From: Burhinus oedicnemus
Taxonomy: Eukaryota; Chordata; Aves; Charadriiformes; Burhinidae
Length of the DNA stretch: 64,000 nt
Assembly (NCBI GenBank): GCA_008921705.1
Contig: VFFE01007878.1
Coordinates: 963,193 to 1,027,192, forward strand
Direction of reading: 5' to 3'
Shown: positions 26,036-38,660 of the stretch, piece by piece
Layout: the number at the start of each line of letters is the position of its first letter
How positions within the stretch are numbered: the stretch's first letter is position 1
Program-made: the position numbers and the translations under genes
The notes under the pieces: model-generated
What the model was told of the DNA's origin: nothing
Database searches by the model: none
Seen by the model: only the letters and a program-made list of their open reading frames with translations

Positions 26036-29000
26036 CCAATTTTTTAATCTTGTCATCATGTCAGGAGTTCTAATAATCACATGCCAGATGCAAAATAATT
26101 AGGCCTACGCCTGTTTGTAAGCTGGGGGATAACTGAAGTGATGACAACTCAAAGCTCTTCAATTATAAGAAAAAGACATATCAACTCAGGGAGGGCTGGA
26201 TCTATTGCTAGCCTGAATATTATTCTGGACTATTCATATGACCTAAGGAATTCACCTTCAGCTATCAGCACAGGATCTACATGGTTAGAAGAGGTTTAGT
26301 CAGAAAAACTAATAATTCCTGTATGTGTATTGGGTAAAAGATGCCACAAAGGAACTTGATAACCCAAGCAAGGCAATTATCAGGTGAAAGGAAAAAAAGA
26401 ATATCTTTCCTCTGCTATAAAAACCAAAATGACACTCGCAGAATCAATTGGTACTAGTGGAATCAATCAAGGTATTCTATAATGTTTCTCTTCATTCTCA
26501 AGCTTGCACATGTAGTCCCTGCAAATGAGCCTGAAGTTTCAAGAAAATTAACTCATTTTGTTTCATTCAAGAAAGCTGTTTTCCCTAAGGCTCTACTGAA
26601 TCCTTTCACTCTCCCTTCCTCCTGCTCCCACATCAAGGTAGCCACTAGTTGCCTGGCTTATTCTCTGCTGCGCACATGAGATCCCCTACCCTTACCCCAA
26701 AACTAATCACAAACAGCAAGTTACTCCTAACAATCCCCGAGTCCATTAAGGTCATTCCTGATGTCATTAAGATAGCGCTTCTTTATTACTGCCCTCAAAG
26801 CATTAGTGCTGATAAAGACAGAGCCAAAGGAGGCAGAAAGTGATTCCTCCCATTCATGTTAGCAGCGATTAGCAAGGGAACAGAATTAGACTCAGGGCAC
26901 AGCTACCTGGACTGGAATGCTGCAAATAGGAAAAGAGGCTTTTTTCCCTCCTAGCCCCAGCACCGCCCAAGCCTCAATGGTGTAATTAATCAGGAAAAAA
27001 TAAAAAACACAAAAAAACCCACCAATGCTAAAAATGTTCCTCTTCAAACCAGTGAAAATTAACATGAAACATTAGTAACTTTATCTGTGCAAAAAATTAA
27101 GTCTGATCACTCAATTAAAAATAAATCAGATAACATACTCCAAACTGATTCCAATGTATTAGTACTCAGGAGTTTCCCATTAATTGCTGCCAGGCAGCCA
27201 GAAAACATGTCTTCTGTAGTGTTAATTTTTGTTCAAAAAGAAAATTACACTTCCAAGGAAAACATTTCTTGTGTCTTTAGCACTGTTATCAGAAGTGTCT
27301 TATTACACAAGGTTAAAACAACTGGCATTTTGCACTGCAGAGACAGATCAGATGAGTGAGACTAGTTGTGTGAGAAGAGGGAAGAGAAAAAGCTGTCTCC
27401 TTATCTTGGTATTCAACCATAAAAGGCAATCGAAACTTTAATCATGTCATCTTTCGAAAAAAAACAGTGGGGGAAATCTTTAAGAGGGGCAAATGATTTT
27501 TTCTCATAATAGAGATTACATGATCTGCTTGGATGGAGACAAAAACACAGAATTTCACCAAACTTCGAAATATAGCTATAGTCCACAAACACTGTTACAT
27601 TTATCTACGGCGTCATTTGCTCAAGACAATAACATTCACATTACCCCTTTGAAGAAGAAATGGCAATGCTGGGTAACGTGGCCATAGAGGAGATACACAG
27701 TCTGTGGTGCCTGAAGGTAGCTGTAGAGCTGGATCTAAGATACAGCCAGAACTAGCACACTGCACAGCTGAGTTCTCAGTGTGCAGCAAATATTGGTGCC
27801 GCATTGCTGAGGTTCATTCAACAATTTCTCAGCAAAGACCCTTCCTAGTCAGAAGAAAAGGCCTGATCAAAAGTGGAGGCACAAACCAGGGAGGAAAGAT
27901 CTTAATCATTCTGGGATAGCTATGAAACCAGCCACTGAAAACAATAGCCTGACTTCATGGCAACAGAGTTTTAAGTACTCATATCCGCCTTTGCACTGAC
28001 TGTCCTGGCAAGAAAAGAATTCCTCTGGCAGAGCTAAACAAAATAATTTCTATTCTTTCTTTAATGATAACAATACATAATACTGTTATGGTGCTTTATT
28101 CTGTCCATAAATTGACTTGCAACATTAGCTAATTCAAAAGCTTGTCCATTGTCACACGGCCAACTCCTGCAGCAGCGTGGCTGGATTGCGTTAAAGGGAT
28201 AATCTCCTAGCAGTGCTAGTACTCGTATCTCCAAGTATATCCTCAGTGTATAATCAAAATATGCAATACAATAATCATATGAAATATTTATATGCCCAGG
28301 CACACTATAGAAAATTTATATTGTATAATAATTACCTATTTTATAATTGCTATACTACACCCCTGGCCCAGTGACAAATACATGCCTTTTACATGTACTC
28401 CTTCTTCTTAATCCACAAATTCAGAATAAGCAAGTTGTTTTTACCAGACATGTTCCTTACCTTGCAAACATATAAATTTCATACAAAGAGGCACTTTGAT
28501 ATTTGTGACAAACACTGTGTGCCACTGCAAACCGTCCTGTCCTGCAGATGTGTGCAAACAACATTTACATCAAATATCTGTTTGCACAAACGAAGCCCTG
28601 TGGAAAGGGGTCATGCACGGTGCATTTGTGATTTAAGCTCAACCTATACCCCAAGTCTCTAAGTACAGACCCAGGGCGAACAAAAGAGTCTCTGAACACA
28701 GTAACTGCAAAATTATTCTGGAAATTGATGGAAAGGTTCTGAATTCCCCTCCCATCAACCTGGCGCCACTATTTTCACCCAGAGGAGCTAGCCACAGATT
28801 CGACAGGTGGCCACGGGTACTGGGTATCAGAAACATTAGGTAGAATCACCATGTCTGTGAATGGACAGCCGGGGCCCTCCCTGGTTCTCAAGTTTGTAGA
28901 CAGGATCTGAAAATGTGAGAGAGAAGGAAAAAAAAAAAAAGCATCCTCTATGAAAGTTTTATTGATAATTCTGACTGATCACAATCTCTTTAATCACTGG

Positions 29001-29840
29001 TAGAAGGAAAAACATTTGTTAAAAAGAACAGAGAAGTAGGCCCTTCCCTCTCTTTATTCCCCCACTTCTCCTCTGTTCCCCCTACTTATAATTTTTAGGA
29101 AGGAGAAAAGCAATTTTGGATGAAACTGCCATAGATCTTCCTGGTCAAAGTGAAGGAAGACGGATGTAGAGCGCCTGCATTAGTAATGATGCTGAACTCC
29201 TGACCTCAGTTCTGTCACACTGGTAGACAACCTTTGCTTCAACACAGCTGCTGCAGAATTACATTAGAGTAAGAGGCAAGAAGTGAGTTCAAACGATGAA
29301 CACAGAAAAAGAGCAAGTTTGTTCTTTTTTCAGCTTTGTACCTTAACTGCTACTCCAAAGCAAATGTCCCAGCCTCTACAGTCATTCAAAGCCACCAGTC
29401 TGGATGCAAGAAAGGTTCCACAATTTCCCCTTCTCCTCAAACACTCAGCCATCACCTCAAGTCAGTCATTCCATTCAAAGCCAGAGTTTTTCCACGTCGA
29501 ACAAAAACATTTCAATGCATCTAGGACCCATGCACATCTACACTTCATCAGCAAGCAACAGAAGCAGATAAAAAAATCTCTGCATTATCAAGGAATAATT
29601 CTTTGAAATAAATTGAAATAATTTTAAATTTGGAAAAGACAAGCATTTACCAAAATCTGCACATATTCGAAAGTACATGGTGTTGGCAGAAGATTGCTTC
29701 ATGTATTTCAGTTGCTTGTTTTATCCAATGAAGCCTTCCGATCAGTTAAAGAAAGGTCTGAGAAACCTCACTCATCTCATAAAGAATCACGGAAAATAAA
29801 AAGCTTCAAAGCAAATCTCTTATTTCTTATGCATCATTCT

Positions 29841-30160
29841 TATAAATATTTAAAGGGCAGGTGTCAAGAGGATGGGGCCAGACTTTTTTCAGTGGTGCCC
29901 AGCAACAGGCACAAACTGAAAAACAGGAAATTCCATCTCATATGAGGAAAAACTTCTTTACTTTAAGGGTGTCAGAGCACTGGAAGAGGCTGCCCAGAGA
30001 GGCTGTGGAGTCTCCTTCTCTGGAGACATTCCAAACCCGCCTGGATTCATTCCTGTCCAACCTGCTCTAGCTGAACCTGCTTTGGCAGGGGGGTTCCAGT
30101 AGATGATCTCTGAAGGTCCCTTCCAACCTCTACCATTCTGTATTCTGTGATTCTCTGATT
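29841..30160 (+). mobile_element. CR1 LINE 3' fragment
   Basis: This is the 3' end of a CR1 element, severely 5'-truncated, as is usual for CR1. A frame at 29861-30070 encodes the end of the reverse-transcriptase ORF: MRKNFFTLRV, then HWKRLPREAVESPSLETFQ, then a hydrophobic end and stop, matching the CR1 C-terminus. Compared with the expected CR1 sequence, a short piece before the CACAAACTGAAA block is missing. The 3' untranslated part contains AGATGATCTCTGAAGGTCCC and ends in degenerate 8-bp tail units (ATTCTGT, ATTCTGTG, ATTCTCTG; 30135-30160). It differs in sequence from the copy at 56.2 kb, so it belongs to another CR1 subfamily. It encodes nothing functional. Confidence 0.93.
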
Positions 30161-32299
30161 CTCACATGCAGGCCCAGCGGCAAACGGTGGAATGCAATTC
30201 TACGGCTTTTTTTTTGCTGTCTTCTGTAGCATTTATTGCTAATAACACTGGAAAGGGATACTTGGACTTTAGTGATGACATTTTAGATTTTCAATAAAGC
30301 ATTTGATCGGCATGTTTAGACGTGAAGTCACTGTAAACTTCCAAGTTGTTAGCTGAGAATTAAACACATGAAAAGCGTTTCCTTATGCAATTGGGTAAGT
30401 CTCCTTTCTTAAAGATTTTCAATGTATTTTCTCAATTCTCATGCTGAAATCATGCATACCAGCTTTTACCCTTGTTATCTCTTGGCCTATAGCACTCAAG
30501 GCATCATATAACAACCAGTGAAATATGTTAGCTTTGGCCAGACTATTATGTCTATACACATACTTTACAAGACACTAAAGTGGATCTTATCAGTTAGTAA
30601 AGCAAGAACCCTGGAGGCTCAGCATTACTGGGAATGTATTTGCAAATGTTTAAGGATGCAGGGCTCAAAGTGGGATCCTTCGGAATCGAAGACAGATGTT
30701 CTCCTACCTGAAAGCCAACAGAGAGACCAAATTACTGACAGATGATATCCTTGAAAGCCATAGTAAATAAGTGACAACTCTTCACCAGGAATGCAGCAAC
30801 CACGGGGAATAGGTTAACCAGTTTGCACATCAGTCGGTCTTAAAAGTACTATCTATTAATTCTTCTGATTAAATTCAGATACTTCTCAGTGGAGATAACA
30901 CTACTGAAGATCTAATTTTTACACTGAAAATTTCCTAAAATGCTTTTGGAAATCTATACGTTTTGCTTGAAAAGGTCACTGTAATGCAGAGCAGTGAGGC
31001 AATCGTGCCTGCGGTTTGTGAAACGCAGCTGAACAAAGAAGTGCTTCTTCATACACTCAGGTGCTTTCCATAACAAGATTTCTTAAGAAGAAAAGTCAAA
31101 CGAAACTTCAGTTGTATTTTGCATAAACATAACACTTACAGTATTTTGCTTTGTATGAGAAGTGTCTTCTGGAGAGGAAAAAAGTTCTCATTTAACTGTT
31201 TATTAGTTGTAAGGAAATCTGAAAAGGTCAGAACCTCAGCCCTGATTATTGGCTGTCTGGCCAGGCGTGTTGATGCTGCAGGCTGCACCATGGTCCCAGA
31301 CAGAGATAAAGCCAGTTACTGAGCTCGTTCGGACATCAAAAACAATCCAGCCAGAGCAACAAAGACCTCAGCATGATCTCATTTACTCGGTCCCTTTGTT
31401 TCTAATATGTTTGATGTTTTTTACAGTATTCAAAGAAGCACCACAATAATGAGAAAATAATATCCCACAGCCTTTTTTATCCTCGTGCTGACATTTTAAA
31501 GAACACATTGATAATATAACATTATAATTACAGAACCATTAAGCCCAGTTCTGAAGTTCTTACTTGGTTTCTGGTCAGGAAAACAGAGCAATTTCTGAGG
31601 TCTGAGGCTTAATGAGTTCAATTCAGCACTTTTTTTTTTTTTTTAAATAAAATATGCTGAACACAAAAACAAGAACAACAAAAGGTTGTGTTGCAAAAGG
31701 CTGGCGCAAAACTTGATTCCTCTCTCCAGGAATATACATCAAAACATACGCAAAAGCACAAGCAAGTCACTCACTTATTCAAGAATCTTTGCTGTTTATT
31801 TGACTCATCTGGACAAAATAACACGAGGGAAAACCTGGTAGAAAACAATGCTTTCTTTCTGCTTGTTCTTCCCACATATCCCTTCTGCCAAAAGAACAGG
31901 TGTCGCTGCTCCCCCCAGGTGCCGCTGCAAAGCTGGGCTCTGCAGAAATAGTGCTTAACAGAGAGGACCGGCTGAGCCTTGAGTAAGAAAATGGCTATCC
32001 GGAAGGAAGCCCTCCAAAACCAGGGATATGAATGCGGATAATTTTAAAGGATAAAAACGTAAAAAACATATGGTCGTGTAGCCTGCGGAGAAACCCACGG
32101 ATTTAAATGTGTGCTTTAGTTATAACAATAAGGCAGCTGGGCGTAAGGGCTGCACCTATGCACACACTCAGCACGCTCAGTCATCAGCAGTGCAGTAACG
32201 ATTGCTCCCCAGCTCATTTCTGCCCAGGTGAGATTTTTGATGGATAGATGAAGGACCCCTGCAACAAAGACATCATCATCAGCTGACTGACTGGAACTC
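30161..32299. other. Gene-free unique DNA
   Basis: No gene or clear transposon. A T tract of 15 lies at 31630-31644. A block near 31540-31590 faintly recalls one arm of old sauropsid fold-back repeats but is too short to call. Confidence 0.6.
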
Positions 32300-32715
32300 C
32301 CCGATGGAGGATGCTGGTTCCTGCTCTATATTATGCTCAGATGTATTTATTACTGGATAGGACACTTCTTGTAGATGCTTAAGTTATATTTTCATAACAT
32401 AATATGTTTTCATAATATATGTTTTGTACGTAGCTTGAGATAGTCAGTAGACCAGAGTGGTCATGTAGGACCACGGGTAGCTGAACAACAATAATTAATT
32501 GGACAACAGTTCAGGGAGTCTCACCTGACCCAGGTGACAAAGCTGGCACAAAGATGTCTGCAATGGAAACCCCCCTGACCATCTAGACAGTGAATGACCA
32601 ACCTGTTAATGGCTTTCCCTATGTGAGTATTAACCTTCGCAGTTGATCCCAATAAATCAGTTTTTTTTAACTAATAGGCTGTGTATGGGTATCTGTGCAG
32701 CATGCTAGCAGAGAA
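32300..32715 (+). mobile_element. Possible decayed LTR-like segment
   Basis: The segment ends with an AATAAA signal (CCCAATAAATCAG, near 32651), followed about 50 bases later by GTGCAGCA. Upstream lies a mixed-composition block (TCATGTAGGACCACGGG, then TCACCTGACCCAGGTGACAA) that looks like the body of an avian LTR. A start at TGCTGG (32313) would give a TGCTG/CAGCA end pair. I find no target-site duplication and no TATA box in a convincing place. It may simply be unique DNA with a chance AATAAA. Confidence 0.28.
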
Positions 32716-32792
32716 AAGAAACAAGCTCAGTCAGGATATGACCCAGATAGTGTGTGATATGGAATAGCAGGAGTTTTCCTAGTAGGAAGAGG

Positions 32793-33085
32793 AAGGTTGT
32801 TCAGCAGTTTGAGCTTTAGCTCAAGGCTTAGGAGACTTAGGTTTAGTTCCCTGCTCCAGCTACTTCCTCCCTGTAGGCTTTCTGGAAATTTTCAAGACAA
32901 TAAACCTCTAAGTATCTTTAGTATTGGACCCTTAGTTTTCCTGTAACTCAATTCTTCATTTGTACATCGAGTATTATAGTACTTCCTTATCTCTCAGGGG
33001 TGTTATGAAGGGCAAGTGCACAGAAGATGGTTAGGTGCTCAGGTACTGCAATGGTGAGGTCTATGTAAACATCTGGCTCATAATC
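32793..33085 (+). mobile_element. Ancient CORE-SINE / MIR-type element
   Basis: The order of blocks follows tRNA-derived CORE/MIR SINEs. A tRNA-like head contains GGAGACTTAG and a decayed B box GGTTTAGTTCC (32840-32850). The core follows, with CTACTTCCTCCCTGT and AATAAACCTCTAAGTATC. Next come the TTAGTTTTCCTGTAACTC and AGTATTATAGTACTTCC blocks, then CTCAGGGGTGTTATGAAGG. The tail is AGGTGCTCAGGTACTGCAATGGTGAGG, of the kind found in reptile and bird SINEs. The copy is heavily diverged but nearly full length and keeps its block order. These elements are transcribed by RNA polymerase III when young; this one is long dead. The call rests on remembered family structure, not an alignment. Confidence 0.72.
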
Positions 33086-34258
33086 TTGTTGTTGTGGTGC
33101 CTGACTCTGTGGCTAGAACAAATCCCTCTACCTCTTAGTACCTCATTTCTTCTTCAGAATTGGGAGAATATTTTTCTACTCCCTTTCCAAAGTATATTAA
33201 AGGAGCATTCATTAATGCCAAAGGTGATGAGCAAAATAATGATGAGCAGCTTCTGAAAGCTTATAAATAAACAAAACATAGCCTTGTAATCAGGATCTGT
33301 TATCCTTTACTATGAGAGGAGACTGTAGACAGCCAGGGGAAATAAAGCCTGAACTAAAACCCAAAGGAATTAATGGATTTATGTTTTAGGCTCCTTGCTA
33401 TCACGCAAATAAAGAAATAAAGCAGTTTAAGAAAAAGATAAGACCCAAGCTGCTCAGTATAAGATTGAGATCTTCTGTGCATGCAGAAGAACAGAACTTT
33501 AGGAACCTGGGGAAATCCTAACCTTAGCATTTTGGGGGTTTTAGGTATCTGAAATATTTTAATCATAAATCTTGGCCTTTCAATTCCTCTTGAATCAAAC
33601 CCTATACTCTTCAATACTTCAGCAGATCTTTAAGTCTCTTTCTACTTTGACTTCCACAATCCAACACTTTCAAAAGTATTCAGATGTTTAGAAATTGCAG
33701 AGAAATTATCACAGAATTTTCAAATGCTTGTAAGAAGATACAGTGCTAAATCCTACTTGAATCTGCATTTACATTCTCTTCGATGCCTGACCGCATAGTT
33801 GCATAGCTCAATGCACTAAAAATCAGCTCTTCTGCCATTTAGGTAAATTAGAAAATTTTACCCAAATCATATGGATATGATTTATTTTGTGCCTCCCTTA
33901 TCAGTAACTGATGAACAACTACTGAGAGAATGTGATACAATATGGAAGTCATCTGGAAGTACTTTGGTATCAGTTTTACTAGAGCTTAAACAATTGAAGC
34001 TTATTACTTGTGACTTATCATTTATTTGTGTAACAGTGGTAAGGCAAGGCTATACATTATCCAAAAAGAAATACTTATATAAAAAGGAAAATGAAAACCC
34101 ACAGCTTTTTTATATTTCTGTTTAAGTCACAGTGGTTGATCTACTTTATTAGAGAAAACTGTACATTATACCTGCTACATCAGGTAGAACTTCCACCAAC
34201 CCATCACATCTTTACTCAAAAGTCATCTGACTGCTGTACGAAAATATCAAAATTCTTT

Positions 34259-34274
34259 AAAAAAAAAAAAAAAA
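34259..34274. repeat. Homopolymer A tract (16 bases)
   Basis: A simple A run. No AATAAA and no gene-like sequence precede it, so it is not evidence of a processed pseudogene. Confidence 0.85.
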
Positions 34275-36499
34275 GATGTAAAGTAATAGCTATTTGTCCT
34301 GATACATCTGATGCATCACTGTGCCAGCAGCTTTCCATTAACAGATGATCTTAAAGAGGCGATATAAAATGTTACATAGATGAAAAAGCTTGGTATGCTG
34401 TCCAAAAGAAATTGCTGATTTGGGAACTTAATTCCCTTCACACTGGAAGGACAGTAGAAAGATTACTGATGCCACTAAATCAAACTCTATGTTAATGATC
34501 TGTGTGAGACCAAGGTGAGGGTCAAGCCTATCATTTCTGCAAATTTAAGTTTCCTTTTAACTACATCCATCTTTACAGAAAGTGGGGCATCCATTCCATT
34601 ATCAAGCTGCTATAAGATGCTTATGGTTCATGTGTTTGGCAAGCAAAATGATTTGTAACAGGAAAAAAAAAGGACATGAAACTGAAGAGAAAATGCGGAG
34701 CTGAGACATTCATTCACAGATTGTTTTTGTAACAACTTTTTCACATTCATTTCCTACTTGATCAGTGGAAGTATGATTAAGCAGCAACTATGTTCAGCAT
34801 GGCTGGGGTAATTGCCTATGAAGACTTTTGCTGAATGATATTCTAGGTCAAAGTAAGAAAAACATGAGCTGTCATCATTATAATTGAAATGTTTCAGTTC
34901 AGATGTACTACTTATTGTCAAAATAAAGACCAAGATCAGGAAGCAAAAATAAAAATACTTATTATTTAAATGTGCAAATCTATCAGTTAAAAGCACAGAC
35001 CACTGTGTAGATACTGTTATTTTGCTGTTTTGCAGATAAATATGTAAATAAGTTCCTTTTCTTGTGGACAAATCTCAGTGATTCTGCACCTTGGAGACAG
35101 AGATCGTTACCTGTTTTCTCGGTATTGACTCATAAAAGCCGATAGCTGAGAAGTATCGCATTTTCTATTATCATGGTACAATTTTTCTTTTTTATATAAT
35201 CCATGCATGGGTCCAAACTGACGTTTTTAACATCACCTCAGAATTGAGAATAAGCTTAAACCAATATATTTTTCAGAATGTTCCCAAATGTCTAGTTATT
35301 AATACTCTTTATATGCATATTTGACTTTGTGAAGTGAAATCACATCTTCCCGGAATCTATCCAGGATGTTTGCCAAGGACTGTACGTACATCAAGGACGG
35401 CATGTCTCACAAGAAGTGCATTCAGTAGCTAAGAGCCCTCAGAAACAATGTCTAGATTCTAAGTGAATTAAAGTTTCCCTTAAGACAAAAATCTGCCCAC
35501 AGACTTAGCCCATCAATCACTGCCGCACAAGTTAAAAAGAGAAGAGGAAAATGTATTTATGTTAGGAATTCATATTGATTTTCATGCAACGTATGGGATT
35601 TTCTGCTATACAAAGCCAAAATGATAAAATTCAGCAACATATATGTCATAAATCAAGAGAAATAATCAGAGATCTCCAAAATGGCTTTGAAATCACCAGA
35701 ATGGATAGAAGGCTATTTTCTCGTCTTGGACATTGCCATACATCAGAAATTTCAATTTAGCTAAAAATTGCCCTGTAATATTCATGTTCTGTTTGGGACA
35801 GTCCCCAATGAAATTGATATATTCTTTCTTTTTCTCTTTATAAGCACAAGCACAGAATCAAAGAACATGAAGACAGAAAATACCAACCATTTTATACATT
35901 CATGCCCATCTCAGTCATGTTAGATTGATCGTTCCTTGGTGTACTGGTCCAGTGCAGGTTTAAAACTCAAACACGTTTTACAGCTGAAATTCTAAGGTCT
36001 GCTCTGAGATATCCACTTACCACATAACACTCAGGGGACATTTTTATCTTAAGGGGAAATACTCAGTAAGCATAGTAGTTTAAAACTCCAAGCTTGCAGT
36101 AGTTGTTTCTAACAAGTATCTCATAACCTCCAGTATATGAAAAATATTTTGACTCCGCATTGTACTAATGTTGTGGCCCCATGAATCTTCAATACTGTGT
36201 AATACAAACCAATTGGCATTGGACAAAAATCTGGCATTAAGTACCTTAAAAGGGCAAGAAAAAGTCACCGGGGTTCTCATTGGAAGTATTTTATTTGAGA
36301 CAGTCTGTAGCTTTCCACCCCTTTAGAACTTGCATCATTTCAGCTATTCATCAATTAATTTCACTAGGGAATTTTATTGTCATTCCTCAGAGCCTCTTGA
36401 GTCTTGCCCTCGTGTCTCAGACAGTCATTTGCAAACACTGGTTTTATAATCAAGGGCCGAACTCTTCAGTAGTTTTCAGCCAGCTCTCTATTTGTGCAT

Positions 36500-36720
36500 T
36501 GTAACTTCAATGTAAAGACTGCTAATGTGGACAGCTTTTATAAACTAGTTGCACACACTGGATTAAATGAGTGTATGCAAATCCCATATGTGTATAATAA
36601 TGTATATAATTAATGGGCAAATTGAAAACATAAGCAATGGCACACTGAAGTTGTAATGCAGAGACAGAAAGTGCCATTTAAACATTTAATATCTACTGCC
36701 ACTTGCAGTAACTTTTTCCT
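36500..36720. promoter_or_regulatory. Candidate conserved non-coding element
   Basis: Unique sequence with a perfect octamer ATGCAAAT (36575-36582, POU-factor type), TATAATTAATGGG and ATTTAATATC homeodomain-like sites, and no usable reading frame. It sits shortly upstream of a broader stretch of similar texture (38.1-40.2 kb). Inferred from motif content only. Confidence 0.22.
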
Positions 36721-36903
36721 AGGAAGGTGAAGGATTTGACTGTTTCATTCATGTTTTGTATTTCCTTTGATAATAACAAGATATTGCTAAAATTATTAAT
36801 GTGTTCTATTCTGAAAAAAAAAAATAAATTACTGTCTTTCTATTATATCAGGAACTTTATTTTCTCTCAGTTTTCCTGTTAATTCCCAAGAATAAAACCC
36901 CAG

Positions 36904-36988
36904 GGCCAGTTTTCAGAAGGTCTGAACACTTACAACTCCCACCGACTTCAGCTACAATACTGTTTTGAACACTTGTAAAAACCAGGCC
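36904..36988. repeat. Degenerate fold-back (MITE-like) repeat
   Basis: The segment starts GGCCAGTTTTCAGAAGG and ends TTGTAAAAACCAGGCC, so the outer ends are imperfect reverse complements. The inside has the block ACAACTCCCACCGACTTCAG. This matches the layout of an old palindromic repeat family common in reptile and bird DNA (…TTTTCAGAA…CTCCCATTGACTTCA…, then its mirror). It is ancient and non-coding. Assignment is from memory of the family pattern; the class of its parent transposon is uncertain. Confidence 0.5.
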
Positions 36989-38099
36989 TGCAGCACAATG
37001 GTTCTTGCTCCTTATGAAATACACACGGGGATTTCTAATGTTCACACAAAATCTCTGATTTTACAGTGTCAGCCTAAAGATTCACATACGAAATCTGTTT
37101 ATTATACTATTTCCTGTCTTTGAAAGAAGAGACCACGCTGCCCACATTTGAATCTATCCCTCCAAGGAGTTTATGAGTTTCATGTCAGAGGTGGAGATAA
37201 TTATGCTAGGTTTAGAGATAAAACACTAAATAGAAAAAATGAATCATAAGCACTTAATAGCACTGCTGCAATTAAAAAACCCCTCCTATCCAGCTGCAAT
37301 AATATAAGCAATTGCACTCAGCTTCTGAGGTTTGAAAAATGCTCATCAGAACATTTTCCCTTTTGTTCTTTGAAGCATACTCACTCACTTAACCTATTAA
37401 TTTTCTGCCTATTTCCAGAAAGCAGTTAAATATCAGATGTAACTTTCAATTGCCTCATTGCAATGCACGGTAGTATTTATAGGACAGCTGAAGAGGTATC
37501 CGAGTTAGAGAGTGAAGACACAGATGTGGAGGGGAAAAAACAAGACAGAGATGTTCTATGTAAATTGAATCCGCCTGTTGGTGTCTTACAGAAACAATTA
37601 AACTAAACAATGTAAAGATAAATATCTCTAGGGAAATACTTCTCTCCTGGAAAGCTGTTTGAGCATAAAGGACTGCTCTTTCCTCCCCTGCTCCTTCCTT
37701 CCCCAGACTCAGGCTGCCTATTAAACTAATAGAGCTATAAAATAAAGTGATTGTGTTTGAACACATTGCGTGTGTTTAAGGCCACGGACTGCAGAGTACA
37801 AGCCACCACCACGCCACGCCAAATCTGCTGCTGCATGGAAAAGTTCAGCGTGCTCCCCTCTCCTGTATTTCTCCAACACGACGTATCATTCAAGAGAGAG
37901 ACCGTCAAACTCTGAGAGTGGAAAAGGCATAATTACACAAAGAAGTAATTAGATTGGGATGATTACCACAAAATGATAGTTTTGAAAGGCAAGACAATGA
38001 AAAGCGCAAGGAAAAATTATTTGAATCAATATAATGGTTTTTAAAAATTAATAAACTGGCACCTCTTTGAACAGTTTAGCCATTATATTCATTCCTCTT

Positions 38100-38660
38100 T
38101 CTGTTGCTTGCACATCCAGATTACCCAGAAGCCCCTGGTGCCTTTATTTTTGGCAGCAATGCTAAACCAATCAGGTATTTGTTGCTTTAAGAGGCTTACA
38201 TTTTGTCTCGGCTATGATTACACTCTATCATAGTGTATCACATGTTTGTGGTGTTGCTTCCCTCTTGGCAAGCTGAGGATGCTGCCATTCAGCTAGTTCC
38301 TAATAAGTAGTAAACCTCCTAAACCTTTTTATCCCCTGCTTGACAATTTACATGAAATTATCATGTAGTAGTTCTGTAACACAGTTTTTAAACCTATTTT
38401 AATGCAAATTAGGGCTATTACCTAATACCTAGACATGTTCAACCTAAATACTATTATTCAGATTAGAGATTTGATTGTTGTGTTTATTGCCTACCTCTCA
38501 TTGCTAGGCTTGCATATATTTTCATTTGACCTTTTTTGTTTGTATGTTTCTGGACTTAAAGGGAAAATATCACCTTTAATTAAGTGAATGGATTTTATTA
38601 TCATTAATAGTGTCTTTGCAGTGAGCTATTATGAAGTATTCACTCACGTGAATCCCACTG
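38100..38660. promoter_or_regulatory. Candidate conserved non-coding element cluster
   Basis: An extended AT-rich but non-repetitive stretch with a perfect octamer ATGCAAAT (38402-38409), several CTAAT/ATTAG motifs, CCAATCA and TTAATTAAGTG. No reading frame longer than chance is present. The texture resembles deeply conserved enhancers near developmental genes. The boundaries are arbitrary and the call needs alignment support. Confidence 0.28.

Larger units (their letters stand above)
14368..29840. other. Gene-free unique DNA with possible regulatory stretches
   Basis: About 15 kb without a recognisable gene or complete repeat. It holds a 16-base T tract (26020-26035), a striking 25-base inverted repeat (18621-18645) and two stretches that look like conserved non-coding elements (about 19180-19480 and 25600-25830), listed separately. 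A locally GC-rich patch with several CpGs lies near 20310-20430. Open frames such as 16695-17003 (+) match nothing I recognise. Confidence 0.6.
33086..36903. other. Gene-free unique DNA
   Basis: No gene recognised; open frames are short and unlike known families. A 16-base A tract is at 34259-34274. A block at about 35850-35960 weakly recalls the reverse complement of an old CR1 3' end but is not called. The part from about 36500 looks like conserved non-coding sequence. Confidence 0.6.

Noticed and set aside
31540..31590. One arm of a sauropsid fold-back repeat
   Set aside because: AAGCCCAGTTCTGAAGTTCT resembles such an arm, but no matching second arm follows.
35850..35960. Possible antisense CR1 3' end
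   Set aside because: The CACAGAATCA start and GGTCCAGTGCAGGTTTAAAAC block recall old CR1 or L3-like tails, but the blocks between do not align by eye.
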